Of a DNA stretch of 64,000 bases, positions 8,962 through 18,490 are shown in pieces. Position 1 is the stretch's first letter. Every line of letters starts with the position of its first letter. The translations under genes and the position numbers were made by a program. The DNA lies in the NCBI GenBank assembly GCA_902597875.1, contig CACJZK010000003.1, positions 62,001 to 126,000 on the forward strand, in the 5' to 3' direction. Source of the stretch: an uncultured Pelagibacteraceae bacterium. GTDB lineage: Bacteria; Pseudomonadota; Alphaproteobacteria; Pelagibacterales; Pelagibacteraceae. Under the pieces are notes generated by a model. It was not told where the DNA came from and made no database searches. It was given only the letters and a program-made list of their open reading frames with translations.

Positions 8962-9717
8962 TTATAAATTAGGGACTCTTAATCTATCAAGTTCTTTTAA
9001 AATTTTTCTTATATTTTTCTTAGAAGACAAACTATGATCACCATTTTTTACCACTACAATTTTCTTTTTTGCTTTTGGAAAAATTCTTAAAACTTTTTTT
9101 GAAAATGACACTGGCACTACTTCATCTTTACTTCCATGAAACAGAGTAACATTAATTTTCAAATTAATTTTTTTATTTAAAACTTTATTTTTTTTACCGT
9201 CTTCTATAAGTTGTTTTGTAATTAGATATGTATAGCCACCATGTTTAATCTCAGAAATTCCTTTCTTACTTATCTCATCTTTAATTTTTTTAGGAAATTT
9301 TTTCCACATTAATCTAGATAAAAATTCTGGCGCTGAACCAATACCAATAAATCCTTTTATTTGTTTTCTAAAATGTTTAAACTGAATTATTGATATCCAA
9401 GCTCCCATACTTGAACCAATTAAAATAAATTTGTTTTTTTTTACTATTTTTTTAATTGAAACTTTGATGTCCTTGGACCATCGGCTAATATTTCCTTTTA
9501 TAAATTTTCCTGAAGATTTTCCGTGACCAAAATACTCTACTGCTAAAAAACCCAATTTATTTTTTTTTGCATATTTGTAGAACGCTTCTGGTTTCTCTCC
9601 AGTGATATCCGACTGAAAACCAGGTAAAAAAATAATATATATATTTTTTTTGTAATAATTGTCTAAATATCTAAGTTTTTCAGTTTTTGACATTTTCAGA
9701 TATTTAAATTTTTTCAT
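8962..9717 (-). CDS. Alpha/beta hydrolase (serine aminopeptidase S33-like)
   Basis: A 251-residue alpha/beta-hydrolase. The nucleophile elbow is GSSMG with Ser103. The acid is probably the Asp in HGSKDEVVP (about 192-200), and the base is the His in NGDHS near the C-terminus. An HGxS-like 'YFGHGKSSG' lies at 62-70. No signal peptide is visible, so it is probably cytoplasmic. It is convergent with gltB with only 4 bp between the stops. An internal ATG at codon 9 is an alternative start. The substrate is unknown. Confidence 0.75.
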   Translation of the reverse strand: MKKFKYLKMSKTEKLRYLDNYYKKNIYIIFLPGFQSDITGEKPEAFYKYAKKNKLGFLAVEYFGHGKSSGKFIKGNISRWSKDIKVSIKKIVKKNKFILIGSSMGAWISIIQFKHFRKQIKGFIGIGSAPEFLSRLMWKKFPKKIKDEISKKGISEIKHGGYTYLITKQLIEDGKKNKVLNKKINLKINVTLFHGSKDEVVPVSFSKKVLRIFPKAKKKIVVVKNGDHSLSSKKNIRKILKELDRLRVPNL

Positions 9718-9724
9718 ATAAATT

Positions 9725-9752
9725 TTGTTGAGTTTAATTGATAATATATAAT
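9725..9752 (+). promoter_or_regulatory. Candidate sigma-70 promoter for galE
   Basis: TTGTTG at 9725-9730 and a perfect TATAAT at 9747-9752 are separated by 16 bp, in the divergent gap between the hydrolase and galE. The inferred transcript would begin near 9759, about 30 nt before the galE ATG. It may serve the glycosyltransferase and the translation genes downstream as well. Confidence 0.5.
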
Positions 9753-9788
9753 TACAATTAAATAAAACATGAATAGAAAAAAAGATAA

Positions 9789-10766
9789 ATGAATATTTTG
9801 CTTACAGGAGGAGCTGGATATATTGGTAGTCAAACGACATTTGCATTAATTGAAAAAGGTCACACTGTTACAGTAATAGATAATTTAATTACTGGAAATT
9901 TAAATCTGGTTCCAAAGAAGGTCAAATTTTTAAAAGCTGATATATCTGACGAAACTAAAATTAAAGCTTTATTAGAAAATGACAAATTTGACATTGTTAT
10001 GCACTTTGCTGGTTTAGTAAGAGTGGAAGAGTCGATAAAAGATCCCAAAAAATATAATCTTTACAATTTCGAGAAAGCAAAAAAATTTTTTGACGTTTGT
10101 ATCAACTCTGGTATTAAGAAAATAATTTTCTCCTCAACTGCTGGAATATACGGAGAAAATAAAAGAATGAGAAAAATTAATGAAGATGATGAACTTCTTC
10201 CCTCTAATCCATACGCAAAAAGTAAATATGAATTAGAAAAATATTTAATTAATATTACAAAAGAAAAAAATTTAAGCTGTGTAATTTTAAGATATTTTAA
10301 TGTTGCCGGAGCAGATAAAAAAAATAGAACAGGATTAATTGCTCAAAACTCAAATAATTTGATAAAAGTAATATGTGAAGTGGCATTAGAAAAAAGAGAA
10401 AAAATAACAATAAATGGAAATGATTATAAAACAAAAGATGGAACTCCAATAAGAGACTTCATCCATGTTGAAGATTTGTCCGATATGCATTTAAATGTAG
10501 CTGAAAAATTAAAAAATAATAATCAAACTTCTATATATAATTGTGGTTATGGGACTGGATATTCAGTAGGAGAAGTTATTAATGAAATGGAGAAAATTTT
10601 AAAAAGAAATTTAAAAAAAGAATATGGACCTAGAAGAAAAAACGATATCCCATATTCTGTTGCGGATAACAAAAAATTTCAAAAAAAATTTAATTGGATG
10701 CCTAAGTATAATGATTTAAGCTACATACTTAAATCTGCTTTAGAATGGGAAAAAAAAATCAAATGA
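9789..10766 (+). CDS. galE: UDP-glucose 4-epimerase
   Basis: A 325-residue extended SDR that interconverts UDP-glucose and UDP-galactose. The NAD-binding motif is GGAGYIG at 7-13, the SSTAGIYG segment spans 115-122, and the catalytic pair is Y142/K146 in 'PYAKSKYELE'. The 'RDFIHVEDL' and 'NCGYGTGYSV' segments in the second half are typical of GalE. It overlaps the next glycosyltransferase through ATGA, so it probably supplies activated sugar to it. Some members of the group act on UDP-GlcNAc or uronic forms, so specificity is not certain. Confidence 0.88.
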   Translation: MNILLTGGAGYIGSQTTFALIEKGHTVTVIDNLITGNLNLVPKKVKFLKADISDETKIKALLENDKFDIVMHFAGLVRVEESIKDPKKYNLYNFEKAKKFFDVCINSGIKKIIFSSTAGIYGENKRMRKINEDDELLPSNPYAKSKYELEKYLINITKEKNLSCVILRYFNVAGADKKNRTGLIAQNSNNLIKVICEVALEKREKITINGNDYKTKDGTPIRDFIHVEDLSDMHLNVAEKLKNNNQTSIYNCGYGTGYSVGEVINEMEKILKRNLKKEYGPRRKNDIPYSVADNKKFQKKFNWMPKYNDLSYILKSALEWEKKIK

Positions 10767-11914
10767 ATATTTTACAAGTTATACCTAAGCTAGGTTTTGG
10801 TGGTGCTGAAACTGGTTGTTACGATTTAGCTCATTACCTTTACGAAAAAGATTGTAAATCCTTTATAATTACCAGTGGAGGTGAATTAATTAAATATGTA
10901 AAAAAAGATAAAGTTAAAATATTTCGATTACCAGTGCATTCTAAAAATCCACTGCTGATAATTTTAAATGTAGTATTTATATCACTAATAATATTATTTT
11001 ATAATATAGATATAGTTCATGCTAGAAGTAGAGCACCTGCTTGGTCCTGCTTATATTCATGTATTATTACAAGAAGGAAGTTTGTAACTACTTTTCACGG
11101 AACCTACAGTTTTTCAAATAAAATTAAAAAATTTTATAATAGCATTATGTTAAGAGCTAAGCTGATTATTGCAGGTTCAAATTTTATTTTTCAACATATA
11201 AATGAAAACTATCAAAAATACTTAAAACCTAAAAATAAATTAATGGTTATTTTTAGAGGGATAAACTTAGAATATTACAACAAAAAAAATATTTCAGAAA
11301 TAAAAAAAAATAAATTAATTAAAGATTGGCAAATAGATCTTGAAAAAAAAACAATTTTACTACCTGGAAGACTTACCCATTGGAAAGGTCAAAATATTTT
11401 TATTGAAGCGATCAATATCCTTTTAGAAGATTATAATAAGAGCAGTTTTCAAGCTATTATTCTGGGATCTGATCAAGGAAGAAAAGTTTATTCTAAAAAA
11501 CTTTACAGTTTGGTAGAGAGATATCAATTAGGAAAAAAGATAAAATTTGTTCCTTACTGCAAAGAAATGCCAATAGCTTACTCAATATCCGATATTATTG
11601 TCTCAAGTTCAGTAAGACCAGAGGCATTTGGGAGAGTAGCAGTTGAAGCTCAAGCAATGGAAAAACCGATAGTAGCTAGTGATATTGGAGGGTCAAAAGA
11701 AACAATAATTAATGGAAAATCGGGATATTTGTACAAATCGAGTGATCCAAGAGAACTAGCAAAAACTCTGAACAACGTTATGGAATTAGATCAAGAAGCA
11801 TTGTATTCAATTGGCAAGGAGGGTAGAAAAAACGTAAATAAAAAATTTAATGTCGAACAAATGTGCCAGACTACTTTTACAGAATATAAAAAAATTTTAA
11901 TTTCTCATGCCTAA
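10763..11914 (+). CDS. Family 4 glycosyltransferase (GT-B fold)
   Basis: The start at 10763 is preferred over the in-frame ATG at 10745 because it forms an ATGA overlap with the galE stop and begins directly with the family's 'MNILQVIPKLGFGGAE' (383 residues). It has an N-terminal donor-site glycine loop (GFGGAE) and the C-terminal retaining glycosyltransferase signature EX7E in 'EAFGRVAVE', followed by 'PIVASDIGG'. It probably transfers a hexose to lipopolysaccharide or another surface glycan. It overlaps thrS by 8 nt, so a cell-surface gene feeds directly into the translation operon. Confidence 0.87.
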   Translation: MNILQVIPKLGFGGAETGCYDLAHYLYEKDCKSFIITSGGELIKYVKKDKVKIFRLPVHSKNPLLIILNVVFISLIILFYNIDIVHARSRAPAWSCLYSCIITRRKFVTTFHGTYSFSNKIKKFYNSIMLRAKLIIAGSNFIFQHINENYQKYLKPKNKLMVIFRGINLEYYNKKNISEIKKNKLIKDWQIDLEKKTILLPGRLTHWKGQNIFIEAINILLEDYNKSSFQAIILGSDQGRKVYSKKLYSLVERYQLGKKIKFVPYCKEMPIAYSISDIIVSSSVRPEAFGRVAVEAQAMEKPIVASDIGGSKETIINGKSGYLYKSSDPRELAKTLNNVMELDQEALYSIGKEGRKNVNKKFNVEQMCQTTFTEYKKILISHA

Positions 11915-13826
11915 TATTCATCTTTTAGACGGAAAAAAAATCTCATTCAAAAATTCAATTGATGGATTTGAGCTAGCTAAAAAAATTAGTAAGACTTTGG
12001 AAAAAAACGCATTAATAATGGAAGTTGATGGTCAATTAAAAGACTTAAGCCATCAAATAACAAAGAACTCTAAAGTAAGAATTATTACAACAAAAGACAA
12101 AGAAGGTTTAGAAGTTTTGAGACATGATGCTGCGCATATAATGGCAATGGCGGTTCAAGAGCTTTTCCCTGGAACTCAAGTAACTATTGGTCCTGTTATT
12201 GAGGACGGTTTTTATTATGACTTTGCAAGAAAAGAACCGTTCACTAGTGAAGATTTAAAGAAAATAGAAAAAAAAATGTCAGAGTTAATTGATAAAGATT
12301 TAAAAACCAGAAGAGAAGTTTGGAAAAGAGACGCAGCTATTGCTAACTTCAAAAAAATAGGTGAAAAATATAAAGCAGAAATAATTGAGAGCATTCCTAA
12401 AAACGAAGAACTCTCAGTTTATCATCATGGGGACGCATGGCATGATTTATGTAGAGGGCCACATTTACCTTCCTCAAGCAAAATTGGAAAAGCTTTTAAA
12501 TTAACTAAAGTATCGGGTGCGTATTGGCGAGGTGACTCAAATAATGAGATGCTACAAAGGATTTATGGTACATGCTGGGCCTCAAAAAAGGAATTGGAAG
12601 ATTACCTACACAGATTAGAGGAAGCTGAAAAAAGAGATCATAGAAAACTAGGAAAAGAGATGGATCTTTTTCATTTTAGAGAAGAGAGCCCGGGATCAGT
12701 ATTTTGGCATGAGAAAGGCTGGTTGTTATTTCAAAGGCTGATTGAGTATATGAGAACCAAACAACGTTTAGCAGGTTACAAAGAGATAAATACTCCTGAA
12801 CTTTTAGATAAATCTTTATGGGAAAAGTCAGGTCACTGGGAAAAATTTGGTGAGCACATGTTCACTTCAGAAACTCCAGATGAAAAAACATTTGCTATTA
12901 AACCGATGAATTGCCCTGGCTGTGTTCAGATTTTTAATCAAGGTTTAAAAAGCTACAGAGATTTACCTTTAAAGCTTTCTGAATTTGGAAAAGTACATAG
13001 ATATGAACCTTCGGGAGCTTTACATGGATTATTAAGAGTTCGTGCTTTTACACAAGACGACGCTCATATTTTTTGTACAGAAGATCAAATAACTCAAGAG
13101 TCATTAGCAGTTACAAATTTAATTTTAGAAATTTACAAAGATCTAGGTTTTAAAAATGTAATACTAAAGTATTCAGACAGGCCAGAAAAAAGAGTGGGAG
13201 AAGACAAAGTTTGGGATAAATCTGAGGCCGCTCTTTTGACTGCAATTAAAAAATCAAAACTTGAATATACTATCAATAAAGGAGAAGGAGCTTTTTACGG
13301 CCCTAAAATAGAATTCGTATTAAGAGATGCAATCGGAAGGGATTGGCAATGTGGAACTTTGCAAGTTGATCTAAATTTACCTGGAAGACTTGGGGCAAGT
13401 TTTGTAGATAAAGATGGATCAAAAAAAGTGCCTGTTATGCTACACAGAGCTTTATTTGGATCGCTCGAGAGATTTATAGGAATTTTGATTGAACACTATG
13501 CGGGAAAATTACCACTTTGGCTTTCTCCTTTACAAGTTATGGTATTACCTATATCCGAAGACAATAATAATTACGCAAAAAAGGTATTTGAAGAACTTTT
13601 TAAAGAAGGTATAAAATGCGAAGTGGATTTAAAAAACCAAAAAATTAATTATAAAATAAGAGAATATTCCTTAGCAAAAGTTCCTATACTTTTAATATGT
13701 GGAAAAAAAGAAGCCACAGATAATTCGGTAACTGTTAGAAAGTTAGGTTCCGAAAAACAAGAAACTATGAAATCATCCCAATTTCTCAAAGAAATTTTAA
13801 ACTCAAATAGACTTCCTTTAAAATAA
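11907..13826 (+). CDS. thrS: Threonyl-tRNA synthetase
   Basis: A 639-residue class II aminoacyl-tRNA synthetase with the full domain set. These are an N-terminal TGS domain (1-61), an editing domain with the HxxxH zinc/editing motif H73-H77 ('HDAAHIMA'), and a catalytic core with the zinc-ligand Cys of 'KPMNCPGC'. Motif 2 is near 'VHRYEPSGAL' and motif 3 is 'MLHRALFGSLERF'. A C-terminal anticodon-binding domain follows. It charges tRNA-Thr and hydrolyses misacylated Ser-tRNA-Thr. It abuts infC directly, the ancient thrS-infC-rpmI-rplT order. Confidence 0.98.
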   Translation: MPNIHLLDGKKISFKNSIDGFELAKKISKTLEKNALIMEVDGQLKDLSHQITKNSKVRIITTKDKEGLEVLRHDAAHIMAMAVQELFPGTQVTIGPVIEDGFYYDFARKEPFTSEDLKKIEKKMSELIDKDLKTRREVWKRDAAIANFKKIGEKYKAEIIESIPKNEELSVYHHGDAWHDLCRGPHLPSSSKIGKAFKLTKVSGAYWRGDSNNEMLQRIYGTCWASKKELEDYLHRLEEAEKRDHRKLGKEMDLFHFREESPGSVFWHEKGWLLFQRLIEYMRTKQRLAGYKEINTPELLDKSLWEKSGHWEKFGEHMFTSETPDEKTFAIKPMNCPGCVQIFNQGLKSYRDLPLKLSEFGKVHRYEPSGALHGLLRVRAFTQDDAHIFCTEDQITQESLAVTNLILEIYKDLGFKNVILKYSDRPEKRVGEDKVWDKSEAALLTAIKKSKLEYTINKGEGAFYGPKIEFVLRDAIGRDWQCGTLQVDLNLPGRLGASFVDKDGSKKVPVMLHRALFGSLERFIGILIEHYAGKLPLWLSPLQVMVLPISEDNNNYAKKVFEELFKEGIKCEVDLKNQKINYKIREYSLAKVPILLICGKKEATDNSVTVRKLGSEKQETMKSSQFLKEILNSNRLPLK

Positions 13827-14372
13827 GTGGCAAATATTAAACAAAATTATTTTCAACGAAGAAGTAAACCCCAAGGCCCTAGAGCTAATGAGAGAATTAG
13901 ATCTTTAGATGTTCAAGTAATTTCTAGCGATGGCAATAATCTTGGAACTTTACCTTTGAAGAAAGCTATAGAGATAGCAAAAGAAGAAGGCCTAGATCTA
14001 ATAGAAATATCTCCTAATGCAAATCCACCTGTCTGCAAAATTATGGATATGGGAAAATATAAATATGATTTACAAAAAAAAGCTAATAATGCGAAAAAGA
14101 AACAAAAAACTGTTTCTTTAAAAGAATTAAAGTTAAGACCAGGAACTGAAATACATGATTATAATTTTAAATTAAAAAATGCAAAAAAATTTCTTACAAA
14201 AGGAGACAAAGTAAAATTTACAGTAAGGTTTAAAGGTAGAGAGATGCAACATATTGAGTTAGGTAAAAATTTAATGAATAGAATTATAGAAGATACAAAA
14301 GAGATTGGAAAAGTTGAGACTAACCCCAAATTTGAGGGTAAACAAATGATTATGATCATTCAGCCTATTTAA
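13827..14372 (+). CDS. infC: Translation initiation factor IF-3 (non-ATG start)
   Basis: A 181-residue IF-3 that binds the 30S subunit and checks start-codon pairing. The N-terminal domain ('GPRANERIRSLDVQVI') and C-terminal domain ('KELKLRPGTEIHDYNFK', 'VKFTVRFKGREM') are both complete. The frame opens immediately after the thrS stop with GTG at 13827; an ATT codon at 13836 is an alternative start. No in-frame ATG occurs before the conserved N-terminal domain. A rare start codon on infC is functionally notable because IF-3 discriminates against such codons and autoregulates this way in E. coli (AUU). Confidence 0.95.
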   Translation: MANIKQNYFQRRSKPQGPRANERIRSLDVQVISSDGNNLGTLPLKKAIEIAKEEGLDLIEISPNANPPVCKIMDMGKYKYDLQKKANNAKKKQKTVSLKELKLRPGTEIHDYNFKLKNAKKFLTKGDKVKFTVRFKGREMQHIELGKNLMNRIIEDTKEIGKVETNPKFEGKQMIMIIQPI

Positions 14373-14429
14373 TTAAAGATAATATCATCTTGTAAAGATT
14401 ATTTATTCTCTGTATAAAGCCGAGTAATT

Positions 14430-14636
14430 ATGCCAAAATTAAAAACTAAAAGTTCAGCAAAAAAAAGATTTAGGTTTACTGCTTCAGGTAAAATAAAAAT
14501 GCCTCAAGCAGGAAAAAGACATGGAATGATTAAAAGAACAAATTCACAAATAAGAAAACAAAGAGGCACTACTATAATGTCCAAACAGGACTCTAAGATT
14601 GTTAAGTCTTATATGCCTTATAATTTAAGAGGATAA
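14430..14636 (+). CDS. rpmI: 50S ribosomal protein L35
   Basis: A 68-residue, strongly basic ribosomal protein starting '[14 protein letters not shown]' with the conserved 'GKHRH'-like region (here [10 protein letters not shown]). It has the expected length and sits between infC and rplT. The 57-nt leader between infC and rpmI contains only a weak inverted repeat (AAGAT...ATCTT) and no strong L20-type leader structure that I can see. rplT follows one base after its stop codon. Confidence 0.97.
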   Translation: MPKLKTKSSAKKRFRFTASGKIKMPQAGKRHGMIKRTNSQIRKQRGTTIMSKQDSKIVKSYMPYNLRG

Positions 14637-14637
14637 A

Positions 14638-14994
14638 ATGGCTAGAACAAAACGAGGCGTAATCACTAAATCAAAACACAAAAAAGTTCTCAAGCTTGTA
14701 AAAGGTCAGTACGGTAGAAGAAAAAATACAATTCGAGTTGCTCGCCAAGCTATGGAAAAGGCTATGCAATACGCTTATAGAGATAGACGAGCGAAAAAAA
14801 GAGATTTTAGATCCCTATGGATACAAAGAATCAATGCTGGTGTTAGGAGTGAGGGTCTAACTTACTCTAAATTTATAAATGGCCTAAATAAGTCAAATAT
14901 CAAACTTGATAGAAAAGTATTAGCAGAATTAGCCTATAATAATCCCGAAGTATTCAGATCTATTGTTAAAAAAGTTCAGTTATCAATAAAATAA
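14638..14994 (+). CDS. rplT: 50S ribosomal protein L20
   Basis: A 118-residue L20 with the family start '[19 protein letters not shown]' and the core '[25 protein letters not shown]' region. It is an early 23S rRNA assembly protein, and in other bacteria L20 represses its own operon by binding the leader. It is in the conserved position after rpmI and before pheS. Confidence 0.97.
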   Translation: MARTKRGVITKSKHKKVLKLVKGQYGRRKNTIRVARQAMEKAMQYAYRDRRAKKRDFRSLWIQRINAGVRSEGLTYSKFINGLNKSNIKLDRKVLAELAYNNPEVFRSIVKKVQLSIK

Positions 14995-15014
14995 ACTTGT
15001 TTTTTCTTTTACAA

Positions 15015-15034
15015 AGTTAGAGTAAAAACTAACT
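15015..15034 (+). promoter_or_regulatory. Short hairpin directly before the pheS start codon
   Basis: AGTTAG (15015-15020) pairs perfectly with CTAACT (15029-15034) around an 8-nt loop, ending one base before the pheS ATG. It would cover the position where a ribosome binding site should be. It is not followed by a T run, so it is not an ordinary terminator. A role in modulating pheS translation is possible but unproven. Confidence 0.3.
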
Positions 15035-15035
15035 G

Positions 15036-16091
15036 ATGGCACATTTAGATGAATTAATTCAAAAAGTATCAAATGTTAAAGATAAACTAAGTCTGCAAAA
15101 TTTAAAATCTGAGCTTTTGGGTAAAAATAGTCAAATTAATCAAGAATTTAAAAAACTTGGATCTTTATCAGAAGAAGAAAGAAAAGCAAAAGCTTCAGAT
15201 TTAAATAATCAGAAACAAAGAATTAATGAAGCTATTGAAAATAAGTTTAAGGAATTAGAGAAACTTGAAATTAATCAAAAACTACAAAAAGAAAAAGTAG
15301 ACGTAACTTTACCAGCTAGAGAAAGACCTAATGGAAAGATACATCCCGTCTCTCAGGTTATTGATGAAATTTCCTCTATATTCTCCGAGGTGGGTTTCTC
15401 AGTAGCAGAGGGACCTGACGTAGAAACTGAATACAATAATTTTACCGCTTTAAATACTCCTGAGAATCATCCTGCTAGAGATATGCATGATACTTTTTAC
15501 CTAGATGAAAATAAAAAAATCTTACTAAGAACTCATACCTCACCTGTTCAAATAAGGACTATGTTAAGCGGCAAACCTCCATTTAAAATTATTGTTCCAG
15601 GAAGAACTTATCGTTGTGACAGCGACCAAACTCACGCTCCTATGTTTCATCAATTGGAGGGATTACACATTGATAAAGGAATTAACATGGGTCATTTAAA
15701 AGGATGTCTCGATTATTTTATAAAAGAATTTTTTGAAGTTAAAAAAATACAAATGAGATTTAGACCGAGTCACTTTCCGTTTACAGAACCTTCAGCTGAA
15801 GTAGATATTGGCTATAGAATGGAGAACGGAAGAATTATAGTTGGCGAAGGTAACAAGTGGCTAGAAATATTGGGCTGTGGAATGGTTCATCCAAACGTTT
15901 TAAAAAATGCTAAAGTTGATACAAAGAAATTTCAAGGATACGCTTTTGGAATGGGAATAGATAGACTTGCTATGTTAAAATATGGAATAAATGATCTTAG
16001 ATCTTTCTTTGAGGCAGACTACAGATGGTTAAATTATTTTGGTTTTGACCCTTTAGATGTTCCAACAAATTATAGGGGATTAAGCAGATGA
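15036..16091 (+). CDS. pheS: Phenylalanyl-tRNA synthetase alpha subunit
   Basis: A 351-residue class II synthetase subunit that forms Phe-tRNA with PheT in an alpha2beta2 enzyme. An N-terminal coiled-coil region (about 1-90) contacts tRNA. The catalytic core includes the motif 2 region ('[19 protein letters not shown]') and motif 3 ('[11 protein letters not shown]'). It overlaps pheT by 4 nt (ATGA), so the two subunits are translationally coupled. Confidence 0.97.
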   Translation: MAHLDELIQKVSNVKDKLSLQNLKSELLGKNSQINQEFKKLGSLSEEERKAKASDLNNQKQRINEAIENKFKELEKLEINQKLQKEKVDVTLPARERPNGKIHPVSQVIDEISSIFSEVGFSVAEGPDVETEYNNFTALNTPENHPARDMHDTFYLDENKKILLRTHTSPVQIRTMLSGKPPFKIIVPGRTYRCDSDQTHAPMFHQLEGLHIDKGINMGHLKGCLDYFIKEFFEVKKIQMRFRPSHFPFTEPSAEVDIGYRMENGRIIVGEGNKWLEILGCGMVHPNVLKNAKVDTKKFQGYAFGMGIDRLAMLKYGINDLRSFFEADYRWLNYFGFDPLDVPTNYRGLSR

Positions 16092-18490
16092 TTATAACAC
16101 TATCTTGGCTAAAAGATCATTTGAGTAGCAATGTAAATTTAAACAAGATAATTAATAAACTTACTGACATAGGCCTTGAAGTAGAGGGCATAAAAGATAA
16201 TCAAGGCGAACTATCAGATTTTAAAATTGCAAAAATTTTAAAAGCAGAAAATCACCCAAACGCAGATAAATTAAAACTTTGCGACGTTAGTTTAGGAGAT
16301 GGAAAAATAATTAAAGTTATTTGTGGAGCTTCTAATGCAAGAAACGGATTAATCAGCGTATACGCTCCTCCTGGCTCTATAATTCCAAAAACTAAAATGA
16401 AGTTAAAAATAGCTAAGATAAGAGGAATAGAGTCACATGGTATGCTTTGTTCAGAAAGTGAGCTAAATATTTCAAATGAAAGCGAGGGTATCATTGAAAT
16501 TAAGAGCGGGGAAAAAGATATTGGAAAAAATTTTTTTAAAAATAAATCAGAAAAATTAATAGATATATCGGTTACACCTAATAGACCAGATTGTTTAGGA
16601 GTAAGAGGTATAGCAAGAGATTTAGCTTCAGCTGGTTTAGGTAAACTTTCAAATATAAAAAAAACAAAAATAAAACAAAGTTTCCCTCAACCTATAAAAA
16701 TTTCTATTACAAAAGAAAAAAATCAAGGATGTTTATCGTTTGGTGCGTGTTATATAAAAAATATCAAAAATACAGAAAGTCCCGAATGGTTAAAGAAAAA
16801 AATAGTTTCCTTAGGTTTAAAACCTATTTCTGCAGTAGTTGATATTACAAATTATGTTATGTTTGATCTAAATAGACCACTACACGCCTACGATGCGGAT
16901 AAAATTGATAGAGAAATAATTATTAGAAATTCAAAACCTGGTGAGACCTTTGAAGCTTTGGATGGTAAGACATATAAGTTAAAAAATAACATGTGTGTAA
17001 TATCTGACAAATCTGGCCCACTTGGCCTTGGAGGAATAATTGGAGGCACACGTTCAGGAACAGAATTTGAAACAAAAAATATACTTTTAGAGTCGGCATA
17101 TTTTTATCCAGTCTCTGTAAGAAAAACTGGAGGCATTTTAGCAATAGATACTGATGCAAAATATAGATTTGAAAGAGGCGTAGATCCAAACTCAGTTAAG
17201 GAAGGTCTCGAGTTTGCAACTAGTTTAATTCTCAAAATTTGTGGGGGAGAGGCAAGCAAATTCTCAGTTACCGGAAAATCCCAGATAAAAAGCAGGATCA
17301 TTGAATTAGACAATAACCAGTTTAAAAAAATTATAGGAATTTCAATAACGTCTAATGAAACTAAAAAAATTCTTAATTCACTTGGATTTAAAACAAAAAA
17401 TTCTAAAAATTATCTTAAAATTGAAATTCCGACTTGGAGACCAGATATTCTTGAAGATATAGATATTATTGAAGAACTTATAAGAATAAAAGGTTTTGAT
17501 AAAATTTCATTAGTTCATCCAGAAAGAACTAGATCTAAAGATACTCTTAGCTTTAAACAAAAATTATTTCATCTGTCTCAAAGAGCAGTCGCTAACAAAG
17601 GATACTTAGAATCTGTAACCTGGTCATTTACAGACTCAAGTATTGATAAATTTTTTTCCCAGGGAAAAAAAGAAATAAAAATAACTAATCCCATTTCAAC
17701 TGATCTTGATGTTTTGAGAAGATCAATTTTTTCAAATTTAATTATCTATCTAAAAAAAAATCAGGACAGAGGTTATCTTGATCTCTCTTTATTTGAAATT
17801 GGACCAGTTTTTTTTGGAAACAAACCTGGAGAACAACAAATTATTTTAGGAGGTTTAAAATCGGGGGTTATAAATAGAAAAAGTTGGGACTCGAAAGCTA
17901 GAAACATAGATGTTTTTGATATTAAAGCAGATACAATTAAAACTTTGTTAGAACTAGGAATTATGGAAGAAGATCTCCACGTTACTAACAACGCAGAAGA
18001 TTATTACAATCCTGGAAAATCTGGCTCTGTAAGTTTAAAATCTAAAAATGGTCTTAAATTAGCTTCTTTTGGAGAAATTCATCCTGAAATAATATCTAAC
18101 TTAAATCTAAAAGAAAAAAATGTTTATGGATTTGAAATTTTCATAAAAAATATACCAGAACCTAAAAAAAAACATAGACTTGCTAAAAAGAATTACTCTG
18201 TTTCTGAATTTCAAAAATCTGAAAGAGACTTTGCTTTTGTAATTGATATTAATTATAAAGCTGGAGAAATAAAAAAAATAATTGCAGAAGTTGATCAAGA
18301 ATTAATTAAAAAAGTTTTAATATTTGATGTCTTTGAAGGTGGTAATATGCCTGAAGGAAAGAAGTCTATAGCTGTAAATGTAACAATTCAATCAATGGAT
18401 AAAACACTTTCGGAAAAAGATATTAGTGAAGTAAGTCAAAAAATAACTAATACTGTTAAAGAAAGAACAGGCGCAATACTTAGATCATAA
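16088..18490 (+). CDS. pheT: Phenylalanyl-tRNA synthetase beta subunit
   Basis: An 800-residue beta subunit. In order it has an N-terminal domain with the inserted tRNA-binding EMAP-like fold (about 40-150), a B3/B4 editing domain that removes Tyr from tRNA-Phe (about 200-370), a B5 domain (about 395-470), a catalytic-like core, and a C-terminal ferredoxin-like anticodon-binding domain (about 705-800). Length and order match the bacterial family. It shares one base with the start of lepA, so the operon continues. Confidence 0.97.
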   Translation: MIITLSWLKDHLSSNVNLNKIINKLTDIGLEVEGIKDNQGELSDFKIAKILKAENHPNADKLKLCDVSLGDGKIIKVICGASNARNGLISVYAPPGSIIPKTKMKLKIAKIRGIESHGMLCSESELNISNESEGIIEIKSGEKDIGKNFFKNKSEKLIDISVTPNRPDCLGVRGIARDLASAGLGKLSNIKKTKIKQSFPQPIKISITKEKNQGCLSFGACYIKNIKNTESPEWLKKKIVSLGLKPISAVVDITNYVMFDLNRPLHAYDADKIDREIIIRNSKPGETFEALDGKTYKLKNNMCVISDKSGPLGLGGIIGGTRSGTEFETKNILLESAYFYPVSVRKTGGILAIDTDAKYRFERGVDPNSVKEGLEFATSLILKICGGEASKFSVTGKSQIKSRIIELDNNQFKKIIGISITSNETKKILNSLGFKTKNSKNYLKIEIPTWRPDILEDIDIIEELIRIKGFDKISLVHPERTRSKDTLSFKQKLFHLSQRAVANKGYLESVTWSFTDSSIDKFFSQGKKEIKITNPISTDLDVLRRSIFSNLIIYLKKNQDRGYLDLSLFEIGPVFFGNKPGEQQIILGGLKSGVINRKSWDSKARNIDVFDIKADTIKTLLELGIMEEDLHVTNNAEDYYNPGKSGSVSLKSKNGLKLASFGEIHPEIISNLNLKEKNVYGFEIFIKNIPEPKKKHRLAKKNYSVSEFQKSERDFAFVIDINYKAGEIKKIIAEVDQELIKKVLIFDVFEGGNMPEGKKSIAVNVTIQSMDKTLSEKDISEVSQKITNTVKERTGAILRS

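Noticed and set aside
14373-14429. L20 autoregulatory leader upstream of rpmI
   Set aside because: Only a weak AAGAT/ATCTT repeat in 57 nt; no pseudoknot or strong stem that I can support.
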